Positions 32,224 through 42,967 of a DNA stretch of 64,000 nt are shown here, piece by piece (within the stretch, counting starts at the first letter, position 1; each line of letters begins with the position of its first letter). The notes under the pieces were generated by a model. It ran no database searches. It was not told the origin of the DNA and saw only the letters and a program-made list of their open reading frames with translations. The stretch spans positions 744,001-808,000 of the forward strand of contig JAKZHN010000009.1 in NCBI GenBank assembly GCA_037179335.1, read 5' to 3'. Source of the DNA: Cyclaneusma minus. Taxonomy: Eukaryota > Ascomycota > Leotiomycetes > Marthamycetales > Marthamycetaceae. A program made the translations under genes and the position numbers.

Positions 32224-33801
32224 CTAAAATCCCCTCGCCTTAAGCTGAGCAGCAAACAAACTAGGCGGATCAACACTCTGACCAGGATACTCATAGGTCC
32301 CATTCTCATACTTAATATTAGCCGGAGCAGCGCAGCCAATAGCATAGTTAGTTCCATTCGGCGGGCTCGAGACATTGACAGTAACCGACGGCCAATCCAC
32401 ATTCCAGGCAACCCCTATTATCTCAGATTAGCAAGTTTCAGCACCAGCACAAGTGGAAGACGTACCGGAGTTTATGGTCCAGCCGTGGCCAGACCCAGCA
32501 TCAGCTCGGTTGATGAAATACGTCGGTGCTTTTGAAGCATCTACCAAAAAGCCGTGTGCCCATCGCTCATGCGGTTCAATTTCATGGACTGGTTGCTCAG
32601 CTGTGAAATTCACAACTGCATTTGGGCCTGGTGTCATTGTCATCGTCGTAACTGGATAAGTTTTCGTATCTGCTGCGCCCCAAACAGAACAATTAACAAT
32701 AAGCGCCTGCGTTCCCAATACCGAAATATCAGACGGATAGCCGGCCGACTTGTTGGCTGGGGCTGTATGGTGCATAGCGACGTTGGCGATAGTAAGGCGC
32801 AAAGTGTTGGTGCTGAGGGTAATGGAGCCCATGAAGCCGGCGAGATCCAGATTGCTGATCCAGCTGTCGGACGTCCAGGGAGCAAAGGCGATCGGGGCTG
32901 AGCCGCAGGTTATGTTGCCGAGGGCGGCGCCGCTGCAGGAGGGCGTGAGGTGGATGCTTATTTTTTCGAGACCGACTTCTTTGGAGGCCTTGGGCGCTGT
33001 GTAGGAGGTTATATTGCCTTTCATGGAAAAGGGGGCTGCGTTGTAGATAGAGTCGGTCAGGGGGACGTCAAAATTGATTGTGTTGCCGCTGATGCCTGTG
33101 ATGGTGCGTGGCTGCGTTATGATTTTGCCGGGCTAGTGTTCATTTAGTTGATGTTGTTCATACCAAGTATCGGAAAGAATGGTCTGGTTTGGTACCTCGA
33201 TCCAATGATTGCCATCTTCATTAAGATAGGCCATTCCTTGAGCAGTAATCCAGGCCTGCGTAACCAATCTCTTAATATATATCGTCTGCCCAACCGAGAA
33301 CCCGGCCGCACTTTCGACAAAGACCTGAGTTGCGCCAACCGGAACATAGTTATCCGTGATACTCGCCGTTTGTAACGTTTTCGCCGACCCAGTAGCGGTT
33401 TCACCGAGTTGAATCCAGTTCTGCGAGGCGTTTGGAACTTGAAAATACGTCTTGTTGACCCCTTCACCCCTCAACAACACACCACTAGGGATGGTAAGAA
33501 GAGAACTGATTGTGTATGTGCCGGAATGAAGGCCAACAACACCGCCGCCACCAGAAGCAACGCTATTCAAAGCCGACTGGATTTTCGAAGTCTGGTCGCC
33601 GCTACTGGTAGACAGTGTAATAGTGTTGTTCTTCGGGATAGGAATGGCGATTTCCGAAGCATGGTAGCCGCAGAAGCTAAAGTCGGGAAGTTTGTCCAAG
33701 GGAGTGTTACCACTGATTTTCGTGTAGTCGACAGTGATGGCACTGCATAGCTGAGATTGCAGGACTATCCCGATGAATAGGAGAGCAATGAGCGAGAACA
33801 T
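32224..33801 (-). CDS. Secreted right-handed beta-helix (pectate-lyase-like) protein
   Basis: Exons 33196-33801, 32466-33132 and 32224-32414 encode 487 residues. The start at 33801 gives a signal peptide (MFSLIALLFIGIVLQSQLCSA). The mature part begins LDKLPDFSFCGYHASE and GDQTSKIQSALNSVASGGGG, then VVGLHSGTYTISSLLTIPSGVLLRGEG. This is the opening of pectate-lyase-superfamily beta-helix proteins (Pectate_lyase_3 type). The join WIE to PGKIITQPRTITGISGN gives the usual continuation; a shorter 31-nt intron would meet a stop. The C-terminus is WNVDWPSVTVNVSSPP then NYAIGCAAP. Multiple N-x-S/T sites fit secretion. A polysaccharide lyase or hydrolase role is inferred from fold; substrate and catalytic residues are not identified. 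A second secreted carbohydrate-active gene (GH53) lies 5 kb away. Confidence 0.85.
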
Positions 33802-35098
33802 GTTCGGTAGGCTCTGGATTATCGAGTTGGAATTAGAAACTGTCTGAGCTCGGGAGGCGCCTTTCAGCAACTTCAGCAGTCCCAATAATCGCGGTCCGTG
33901 AGAGTATTAATATGTAACGATCTTGAGGCTCGCATCGAAGACTCAATGAGTCAATACCAGGATAACTATAGACGAGTATATATGTCTCTGGTCACGGAAG
34001 CCTGCCGAAACGTAGTACCGGGTTGTCTCAGTCGATGGCGAACTTGCGCCTCCCACCCGAGTAGATATAGGGAGGAAGTACAAAAATCCACCCATTCCAG
34101 TAGGATACAGGAAAAAGCGCCTTGTGCAACTTTTCTTTGAACAAGGCAGCATATTTCAAGCCGCTAAAAAGCAAAAGACAGGCTGACTCGGGACACTGCA
34201 GGAGGATCGTCCTCTCAGCCGTGGAAAGCGATCAGCCAGTGGGCACTGTAAGCCGGAACTAAAGACCGCCATCCACAATCCACGGAGAAAGTTGAGCCGT
34301 ACGCTGGCTTCTTGTTTTAACGTCTTCCCATCACAAGCCGGATCTTCGACAAGGTATGAGAGCCACGAAAGCGCACAAGCCTCGCCGTTTGAATCCTTTT
34401 CACCATGGTTTGATTTGGTTAGACCAAAGACCTTGCATCGTGCATATCAATACGAGGTAGTATCCAGTACCCGTCCTCGATTCCTACAGGTAAACGCCTC
34501 TACGCCTCCCCCAGAAGTGGTAATCGAGTTGGAGCCTGAGAGTAACAGCAGAATGTTTCGATTCTTTGAAAAAGGCCAGAGCGGTGACACGAACCTCACG
34601 CTGGGTATTGCGGCTGACTTCTTGTTGAATCACGGGGTTGACAGAACCACAATGCTCCCGAGGCTCCGAGCCTTGTCCCCTCTCCCCCATTGTCAGAGGG
34701 TTTCCTCCAAGGCTACATCAAGTTGATGCCTATAATAGATATGGCGAGACCAGTCTCATTCCCCAGGGGATGTATTTGTACCACAGTCCGATTTTCAGGT
34801 GTTACTAGGTATACTGCGCCTTTCTGCCTGGAGCCTGTGCATGAGTGAAAACCAAGCTTTAGACTTCATGTCAATGTGTGCTCTGTTCAATGGCTTGACT
34901 CAGAGTCAAGGCTTTCCGTCGTTTGTTATCGTGCCTTCTGCAATCGCGAATATACCAGCGCTGCTACTAGGTATATCAAAATCAACGGCAACGCCAATGC
35001 TCGCTCAAATAACAAACGTGCCTCTCCATACCGCTGATCCTGTCGATGCAATGCTCCTTTTCGCCCCGCATGAACCTGACATATTCCACAACAGAGCC
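33802..35098. other. Intergenic between beta-helix gene and VPS9
   Basis: Promoter side of the beta-helix gene and 3' flank of VPS9. The plus-strand open frame at 34292-34726 begins with TTG, has no domain and is not supported. Confidence 0.4.
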
Positions 35099-37743
35099 TC
35101 AAGAGCTCAACGCTAAGCATGCATCCACAGCCAGTCCAACCCTAAATTCCGTAAGTACAGGGTCATGGGACTTGGAATTAATGGCAAGATGCTTACCTTC
35201 CTTCTTTCTGCCTTACTACGTCGCCAATCACCTCCCTATCGAGGTCGGGAAACATCCCGGCGAGTGTCTCAACCACGTTGGAATATTCGGCTCGCTGGAT
35301 GCGTCGAGCTTGCTCTGCCTCGGCACTAGCTTGCCTCGCAGCCGCATCTTCTGCAGTCCGTCGACTGTGATGCAAAAACTGCTGACTACTCTTTTTCTGT
35401 AGATCCGGGCTTCGTCGTGGTGTTGGGGATAGTCGGGCAGTATTGCCCGAACTCGGCGTACGAGCACGTTCGCCTTGAGACGAAGGTCCTTCGTCGGAAA
35501 AGATGCGACCAATTGACGACAGAGGCTTTTGGATTGTCTTGAGCAAGCCACTGATGGCAGCTTTTTCGTCAAATCCGTCCCCGCTATCGTCATTGGACGA
35601 TATCGATCTCCGAGGCGTGGAAGACTCGGCTTCCATTGAATGTCGTGGAGTAACCTCCGGTCGACTCGGAGCCGACTTCTCGGAAACGTGTACTGGGGGT
35701 ACTGGCGGTCCTGGCGGTCGTGGCTCCTCAGCTCGGTGTTTCTCTGCTATAGCAGACACCGCGGCCTCGACGTTCTGCTCGAAATCTGCATCCGAGATTG
35801 TGAGAGAAGTCCGGTCAATGTTTTCTATGAACTGAACAGCTCCCATCTGACTCGTATTAGTGCTAGCCATGGACTGAGGGGCGTCGGTATGGCACATACC
35901 AGGGATGACAAGTAGTATCCTGCTTCGCCACCTAACTTCTCTTGGTTGCGAAACCGAAGGATGTACTGGACATTCGAGACGAGATGCTCGGGATTTGCGT
36001 GTAAAACTACGTAGATGAGTAGCGGCATAAAAGAATCTGCTGACGAGTCTGATTTCGAATGTTTCAAAAGCCCTGTTTGTGTCAGAGCGGACAATAAATC
36101 TCCCTCGCAGACTATGCTTACCGAAAATAACTTTGCAGCAGTTCAGGACACAAATGATCTTATCACGAGGGGCTCGGTAAGTTTTGATTTTCAACAATTC
36201 TGGATCCAATTAGCTCTGATCTGCAGGGAGAAACCCGATAACTAATACCTTGTTCAGCCAAGACGAGGAAACGTTTCCCACCCTCACCAACCGGAGGGAT
36301 ATCGAGATGCTTCTCCTTCACCCAGCCATAGATTCCGATCTTTTGAGCCAAAATATCGTCTCTTTCCACATCTTCTTGATGTTGTCCCCGTCTTCCAGGG
36401 CCAAATTGGGGCCCGGCGTTCTTTTTCTTTCCTTTGGGCCCCGGGATCGGTTGTGGAGGAGGTATCGCAGGCGAAAATGTTTGTGTGTATAGTCTGTTCA
36501 TGACCAGCTTCTCCATGCCTTCCCGAGCATTATCGAATTCAGCATCGGAGACTTCTCGCCAAACTTCGCATTGGCCCATTTTATTGGTAATGAAAGCAAG
36601 GAAGTCACTAATAATCTTCACCTGCTCATGTACCATCCATTGTTTCTTGCCAAATTCTTGCAGAAAGGAGCGAAGAAATTTGGCCACAGGGTCTGCGGTC
36701 CTGTGTCTCAGCTGTTCCAAGAATCTATGAAAATCGAACGGTAACGCAGGTTCAGGTTCCGGCTCTGGAGGCGGAGGCCGATGCATTGGCGTCGGCGGCT
36801 GTGGTGTTGTATCCACACTCATGTGAAGATCTTGGTTTGCCTTAGTGGGTGTCTTGAAACTGCGGATTGATTCGGGCTTGGGGGGAACGGGAGGCCCGAG
36901 GTCAGAGTCTTGCCCAGAGTGGTGGCTGGCATCAGGCGAAACTAAACCCAACCCTTCCATGCCACGGATTGCCTTGAGGGTATCCTGACTCAAAGGCTCG
37001 AGACTCGATCTCCGTGGCGGGTGTTGAAGAGGAGGACCGAGAAGAGGCTGCTCTGCGAATTCAAGTCGCGGCGACATTATCTCATCCTGGCTAGGGCCGC
37101 TTCCATCCTCGCCAAACTGTTCCATAATTGTTTGTATTTCCATTTTCGACTGGCCCTCAGGTTCGTCCTCGCTAGTATGCCTCTCATCAAAGCCAGCATC
37201 CGATCGGGCTGGCGACCTATCTCTATGGTGTTGCAAATAGTCGTCCTTGGAACTAGCTTTTGAATTTGACCGTGACGGAGTGGCAGAATGCATCGGGGTT
37301 GCAGGCGTAGGATCGAGGTAGGTGACCTCTTTGAATTCGGGGTGGGGAGAGAGAAAATTAGAAGTATGTTGAGGACCGGGCCTCAGGGTTGCCGTTGATG
37401 ATTCCATAGCCTCGTGCGCTGGGTAGCTTCCTTCTTCTCCCGTAAGCTTTGCTATGCTGGCAGAAGCTTGATGCTCGGTCGTGGCCATATCATCAACGAT
37501 CTGTTTTTCATCCTCAGGTGTGGAGCCATGGTTTTCGGCTTCCGATGTCTGTTTCTCTGTATCCATGTTCCCCGGATGCGCATCTGCTACCGAGTCGATA
37601 TGGTCTGTAGGTCCATCTTTCCTGCTCTCCGGTGCTACTTCCGGCTGGTCTGAGGTTTTCGCAGCAGCTGCGCCGTCGCCGATTCCATGCTGGAGCCCGT
37701 CCAAGGTATCGGTAGCTTCCGGCGAGTGATCTGGGGGAGACAT
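35099..37743 (-). CDS. VPS9: Vps9-type Rab5/Vps21 guanine exchange factor with CUE domain
   Basis: Five exons, 36249-37743, 36122-36199, 35900-36072, 35197-35846 and 35099-35141, encode 812 residues. The first 330 are Ser/Pro/Glu-rich and disordered. A helical bundle follows (FDFHRFLEQLRHRTADPVA, FLRSFLQEFG, ISDFLAFITNKM). The VPS9 core is split over exons 1-4: DDILAQKIGIYGWVKEKHLD, LLKIKTYRAPRDKIICVLNC, SADSFMPLLIYVVLHANPEHL and EAGYYLSSLMGAVQFIEN, including the conserved Asp and Tyr of the catalytic surface. The end is a ubiquitin-binding CUE domain (YSNVVETLAGMFPDLDREVI, GLAVDACLALSS). Yeast Vps9 activates Vps21 for vacuolar protein sorting at endosomes. The last exon has only 43 nt but completes the CUE helix. 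The gene is divergent from the ASNSD1-like gene. Confidence 0.95.
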
Positions 37744-38255
37744 ACACTCATTACCGCCGCGCGGCGGTGAGGTTGATGTCGTTGAGCGCTCGGTAGCGGG
37801 GTATTATTCGATCGAGTTCGTGGATCGCGGTTGAAACTCGTGGTACTCTCGGGACGGAGACGATAGTGTTGAAGAGGCAGTTGTCGAGCGTTCTTTCGGA
37901 ACAGCCAGTTCTAAGATCAGCTGAGAAGCGGTTTGGTTGTCCAGTTGTACAGGAAGTTGGCTTGGAGCTCCAGTCTCTCCTCGAACATTAAAGTGTTGGT
38001 ACGCCCGGCCTTGAGGGTGCTTCGGTGAGACGGACGGGAACGAAAGCGAGTATGGCTAGTCTAAATCTAGAATAGCGCAAAGCGCCTTTTTGGCGTCATT
38101 TCACCATCTCGAAGCCTCAATCCTCCCGAATCCTTCGACTCTCATCATTGTCTCGACGCCTTCTCGGTACTCCCCGAAATGCCAATCTAATTTCCAGGAT
38201 GACATGCAAAGCAGACTGCCATATCACTGCCGTGAATTTCCACTGAGCCGTCATA
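37744..38255. promoter_or_regulatory. Divergent VPS9 / ASNSD1-like promoter interval
   Basis: The 512 bp between two divergent starts hold both promoters. No specific factor site is claimed. Confidence 0.45.
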
Positions 38256-40282
38256 ATGTGCGGCATTCACGCGTCCATCTCCAGGCGAGGCCACCACCAG
38301 CCATCCGAACAACTGAAGACCCTTCTCTGCAATAGGGGCCCGGATCACCTTGGACATCATACCGATCAGAACGATCATGATGGAATTTCCACATTCCTGT
38401 CTTTCGCTTCCACTGTTTTGGCTCTACGAGACGGACACGTTACCAAGCAGCCTTTTGTCGACGAAGCAACTGGCTCTGTGCTGTGTTGGAACGGAGAAGC
38501 CTGGCGAATAAATGGCCAACCTATCACTGGCAACGATGGTCAAGCTGTCTTCAATCTATTACTGACAGCAAGTACTGCTCAGCCCCGTGGAAGTGATTCG
38601 ATTGAGTGTACACTCGACGCGCTACGTACCATATCTGGCCCGTTTGCCTTCGTCTTCTATGACAGACCTCATGACCTTATTTTCTTCGGTCGGGACTGTC
38701 TTGGTAGGCGATCTCTCCTGTTTGAAGTTCTCGGAAACACCGAGGGCATTCAATTTTCAAGTGTGGCCGGGTCACCGGGGAGTAGCTGGCAAGAAGTAGA
38801 GGCAGACGGGATTTATGTGTTGTCTACATCTACAACACCGGATCCACTGCCAGGCCAGCCTTTCATTGTCCCAGAATTCGATGCTTCCCAGTTTCCAGTT
38901 TTTAGATATAAATGGGTAAGGCCGCAGGGTAGAAGACTTGGTTTCTTGACTAGTTCTTGCTTACATTTCCCCATCCCCTCTCCAAGACACTCGCCTAAAG
39001 CTCTGTCGAGTGACTGCTTATTCCCCTTTTCTTCCAGGAACCTTCCCTGGAAACTACCAACCGGACCATCGACCCCTCAAAACCAAGACTCTCGGTAGAA
39101 TCAGATTCTGTACAAGGACTTCAAGAACAACTCCAAAGCTCACTTCGTCTCCGCGTCCTGGGCGTCCCTAAACCTCCCACGTCAACTCCTGAGAATGATG
39201 CCAGAATCGCCGTCTTATTCTCAGGAGGAGTGGATTGCACTCTGCTTGCCCGTATGGCCCACGATTTGGTGCCGATGGATCAGCCTATCGACTTGCTTAA
39301 CGTAGCTTTTGAGAATCCTCGGGTCGTTCAAGCCGCTCTCAAGCAGTCCAGGAAAACCCAGGGCTCTGCTTCGGATCCGCCGCGAAGCGGCGAAGCGATG
39401 GCTTCCACTCAAGCATCCCCAGGGGATCTCAGTGAGAATTCTCCATATGAAGCATGCCCTGATCGCCTGACTGGCCGCAAAGCATTCGATGAGCTTCAAG
39501 TTGTGTGTCCAGGCCGGAAATGGAGATTTGTCGAGGCGAGTCGTCCCCATCTCCTGTTCATCCCAACTCGGCTAATACTCCGCAGATCAACGTTCCATAC
39601 GAAGAGAACATAGCTCATCGGCCGAATGTGGTCTCTTTGATGTACCCGCACAACACCGAGATGGATCTGTCAATCACCTCTGCGCTTTATTTCGCTTCTC
39701 GCGGCGTGGGCATGGTGAAATCTCCTAATGAGCCCGTCTCCACTACGTACACATCTCCAGCTCGAGTACTCCTCTCTGGGCTAGGCGCAGACGAGCTGTT
39801 TGGTGGCTACACACGCCATGCCACCGCATTTTCGAGAGGAGGCTTTGATGGCCTCTTGGAAGAGTTGGACTTGGATGTCGGCCGTCTGGGGAAGAGAAAT
39901 CTTGGCCGCGATGACCGTGTCATATGCCACTGGGGCAAAGAAGTCAGGTTTCCATTTTTGGATGAAAACCTGGTCCGCTGGGCACTCGACTGCCCCGTCC
40001 AAGAGAAATGCGGATTTGGGTCCCCAGTCCAAGACTCGAATGAACAAGACGACTTGGGCATCGAGCCAGGAAAGCAAGTTTTGAGGCTGTTAGCATACAA
40101 GTTGGGTATGAAGAGTGTCGCTCATGAGAAGAAACGAGCAGTGAGTGGTCCTCTTGACATCTCTTGAAGCAACCTTTCGCTCTGCTAAGTGCTAACAAAC
40201 GACATAGATTCAGTTTGGTGCCAGGACTGCAAAGATGGAGACTGGGCGGACGAAGGGCACCACTCTGATATCATCAACGTAA
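38256..40282 (+). CDS. Asparagine synthetase domain-containing protein (ASNSD1-like)
   Basis: Exons 38256-38915, 39038-39535, 39586-40140 and 40208-40282 encode 595 residues. Met-Cys2-Gly-Ile at the start keeps the Ntn nucleophile of class II glutamine amidotransferases (MCGIHASISRRG, LCNRGPDH, WNGEAWRI, GPFAFVFYD, GRDCLGRRSLLF). The synthetase half has the PP-loop AVLFSGGVDCTLLARM, then WRFVEINVPYEE, PHNTEMDLSITSALYFA, SGLGADELFGGYTRH, REVRFPFLDE-like KEVRFPFLDENLVRWAL and QFGARTAKME. The arrangement matches eukaryotic ASNSD1-type proteins, homologues of asparagine synthetase whose physiological role is poorly known, rather than the housekeeping Asn synthetase. Intron 2 appears to use a GC donor (GAG-GCGAGT) with branch GCTAAT and acceptor CGCAG. 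Retention of that intron meets a stop. Confidence 0.93.
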
Positions 40283-41000
40283 GCACCTCATGTTTGAGTA
40301 TTGGCAATGATGATAGCACAGATACTGCTGAGCTGATTCACATGCCGTCGGAGAGTTTATGCATCACAAACCCGCTGTGTTTATGCTTCGGTAATAACCT
40401 CTGGGTTTGTGGTGTTCCGTCTGGACTCACATGTGTTTCAGTGTTGATGTAAGTAAAGGCAAGTCTGAGCCACAAGTTTTACTTGAATCTCGTGTTATGT
40501 CTCCTACACGAGACATCCATGTTGGATTGGAAAGCTGCCACTGATCAATAACAACCCATTATGAACTTCAACCCTTTGCTATTGGCTCAACCTTTTGCTT
40601 GAATGTGACCCTTCATCCATATGTCCTATAAAACACTTGCAAGTTTGGGCTACCGTTGTCACATTACATATCTACAGTCACAAGTGCTTGCTAATGATTT
40701 GAGTGATGAATCGATTCAGATTCAACCTAGTTACGCTATGATACCACGGAGAAGAGAACGATATCTAAGCCTGGTCCCGCTGATCAATCTTTCAGACCTT
40801 GATGGGAATACCCTAGCCTTGATCACAGCAGGTCAGGCGTTATCGGCCGTCCCCACTGATCGATCTCCAGACTTTGATCGGGCTACCCTAGCCTTGATCA
40901 CAGCACATCTGGCGGTTTAGGCCGTTCCCACTGATTGATCTCCAGACTTTGATCGAATACCCTAGCATTGATGACAGCAGGCCTGGCCCTTTCCCCCTAT
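40283..41000. other. Intergenic between convergent genes, with tandem repeat
   Basis: Convergent 3' flanks of the ASNSD1-like gene and the orphan. It contains the 76-bp tandem repeat listed separately. The plus open frame at 40621-40920 only reads through the repeat. Confidence 0.5.
40774..40995 (+). repeat. Tandem repeat, three copies of about 76 bp
   Basis: Copies start at about 40774, 40850 and 40926. Each carries CACTGATCGATCTCCAGACT-like sequence, then ACCCTAGCCTTGATCACAGC. Copies 2 and 3 are closer to each other than to copy 1; the third runs into the stop region of the orphan gene. Confidence 0.88.
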
Positions 41001-42967
41001 TCATCCCTGGTAATGTTGACCGTTCGGGTTGTGCAGGGTGCACTTCTTACCCTCGCACAACAAGCACCTGCCATTCTTAGTGATGTGACTGTCAGGGTCA
41101 TAACGGTCCAGCAACTCGTTCTGGGTCGGTACGCTACCAAGCAAATTCTTCGCCGAGTCAGCCTCGTCCTTCTGCTCCTTGTTCTGGTCCAAGGGATGTC
41201 CGTTGGGGAAATCGCGGGATAAGAAGCCTGGGGGCAGGAAACCTTGACTGGGAGGACCAGAGAACCGAGACTCGGCCTTGATGGAACGGTCGATGTCGTC
41301 CATGATGGAAGCAAAGGCGTCGTCGAGGGTCTTGGTCGGGTTGGCAGGGTCGACTGAGGGGTGGAATGGCGGGTTGTAAGGGAGGGGACCGGAGTTTACC
41401 ATGTCGGTGTCTGCTTCGGGGGCGCTGAAGACATCGCTGGTGGTCTCAGGTTGGGCCGAAGGGCGAGTCTCGGCCTGGGGAGCGCTCGGGCCATAGACTT
41501 CTGGGTACAGGCTTCGGCCGTAGTCCTCGTAGCTCATCGTTGGGGCGTTCGGCTGAGGGAGAACGAAGTCTTCATCACTCTTGATGAATCTTGACACCCA
41601 GTCCCAGTCATAATCCTCCTCCTCCTCCTCCTGCTGGCTGGCTTGCTCGGGCTGGACTGGCTGGACGGGCTGCTGAACAGGCTGCTGAACAGGCTGCTGG
41701 TCACGTTGGGCAGGTCCGCCTCCAGCTTCGAAGCCTTGGTGGCCAGACTGGCGAGCAGGCGGGTAAGGAGGCTCCTGGGCGCGCTGGACAGGTCCGCCTC
41801 CAACTTGGACGCTTGGCTGGACGGACTGCTGAGCAGGCTGCTGAACAGGTTTCTGGCCACGTTGAGCAGGTCCGCCTCCAGCTTCGAAGCCTTGGTGGCC
41901 AGACTGGCGAGCAGGCGGGTAAGGAGGCTGCTCGGCGTGCTGGACAGGTCCGCCTCCAGCTTGGATGCCTGGGTGGACAGGCTTGGCAGGCAGCTGAACT
42001 CGCTGAACATGTCCACCTCCTCCACCTCCAGCTCCGAAGCCTTGGTAGGCAGGATGAATATGCAGCTGGACCGGCTGGTTGACTGGCTGGACTGCTGCGC
42101 TACCACCCGGGAAACCTCTCTAAAGATCACAAAACGCATCGTCAGCAAGGCAAATCTGATATATCTACTTGAGATCGCAAGTGGCAGTATACATACCCGC
42201 AGAACGTCCTCGATGACAGCGATCTCGTATGAATTTCCGAGTCCCATGTTCTGATCGTCGCGATACAGGCGCCTCACAGCCATCAAGAGATTGCTTACAG
42301 CCTGACCCATGTTTCCTGGTGCCACGGCCCATTTCCAGTGACTACCATCGGGATCCATGAGTTGCCAGAGTGCCATGATGGTATCCGTGATCTCGGGATT
42401 GAGTCCAGTTGCCAAGGGTCCCAATGGGTTGGTGTGACCAGCGGCCAGATACGTCTTCCAGAGGTGCAAGGTGCGGGGTTCCTTGAGCCAAGTGATGAAG
42501 TCGTCCATCTGCTTCTTGCTGCCGATGGATCGGATGGCCCTCTGGATTGTAGGGGGTGGGCCGAGAGGGGTGGTCCTGGTGGCGCTAGGCTTCGAGGGCG
42601 TGGTCGCGGTCGTGGTGGCGCTGGCCTTCGAGGGCTTGGGAGTGGTGGCATCAGGCTTTGAAGGGGTGGGAGTGGGAGGATCGAGGTCCATGGAATCGCT
42701 GGAGCTGGAGATATCCATGTCCTCGGATCCAAGAGACTCTTCCCTACCTTTGCTACCCATTTTGTTGGCCTTGAGAGACTGGTCGAAGTAGGTGGGCTTT
42801 GGATTTGCAGATGGAGTTGCTTTGTTGCCCTGGGCTGCGCCTCTGAGAGAGGCGATGGCATCGCGCGCATCGCTGTGGCCAGCGACTGGAATGGTCTCGT
42901 CCGCATGAGCTAAGATCCATAGCCAGCTGTTAACTGGGTCCGGGGGAGGAGGAGAAGACGGCTCCAT
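41001..42967 (-). CDS. Orphan protein with Gln/Gly/Pro tandem repeats
   Basis: Exons 42197-42967 and 41001-42119 encode 629 residues; donor GTATGT, branch CTGAC and acceptor TTTAG are good. The N-terminal half has a Ser/Pro/Thr-rich linker with P-x-K-P-S-A-T repeats, then a possibly folded part (QMDDFITWLKEPRTLHLWK, HTNPLGPLATGLNPEITDTI, SNLLMAVRRLYRDDQNMG, NSYEIAVIEDVLR). Exon 2 starts RGFPGGSAAVQ and holds tandem repeats with GFEAGGGPAQR, QVGGGPVQRAQEPPYPPARQ and QQPVQQPVQ up to about residue 430. A hydrophilic C-terminus ends with CLLCEGKKCTLHNPNGQHY. I recognise no family; it may be lineage-specific. The chosen frame is supported by splicing, by the Cys/His tail and by absence of stops; an alternative acceptor frame is open only through the repeats and ends in poly-Arg at 41534. 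Confidence 0.72.
41612..42075 (-). repeat. Coding tandem repeats in the orphan gene
   Basis: The unit contains GGCTTCGAAGCTGGAGGCGG and recurs three to four times with spacers, interleaved with CAGCAGCCTGTT units. Unit lengths are multiples of three, which keeps several frames open on both strands. Confidence 0.85.

Noticed and set aside
33133..33163. A 31-nt intron (GTATGA..CACTAG) in the beta-helix gene
   Set aside because: Too short, and the join reaches a stop after a few codons; the 63-nt intron with donor GTACCA restores the conserved sequence.
34292..34726. Plus-strand open frame of 144 codons
   Set aside because: Begins with TTG, lacks domains, and no neighbouring exon could be joined convincingly.
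41534..42196. Continuation of the orphan's first-exon frame through the intron and repeats
   Set aside because: It needs intron retention, shifts the repeats into a Ser/Leu-rich frame and ends in poly-Arg; the spliced frame continues to a hydrophilic C-terminus with a Cys/His cluster.
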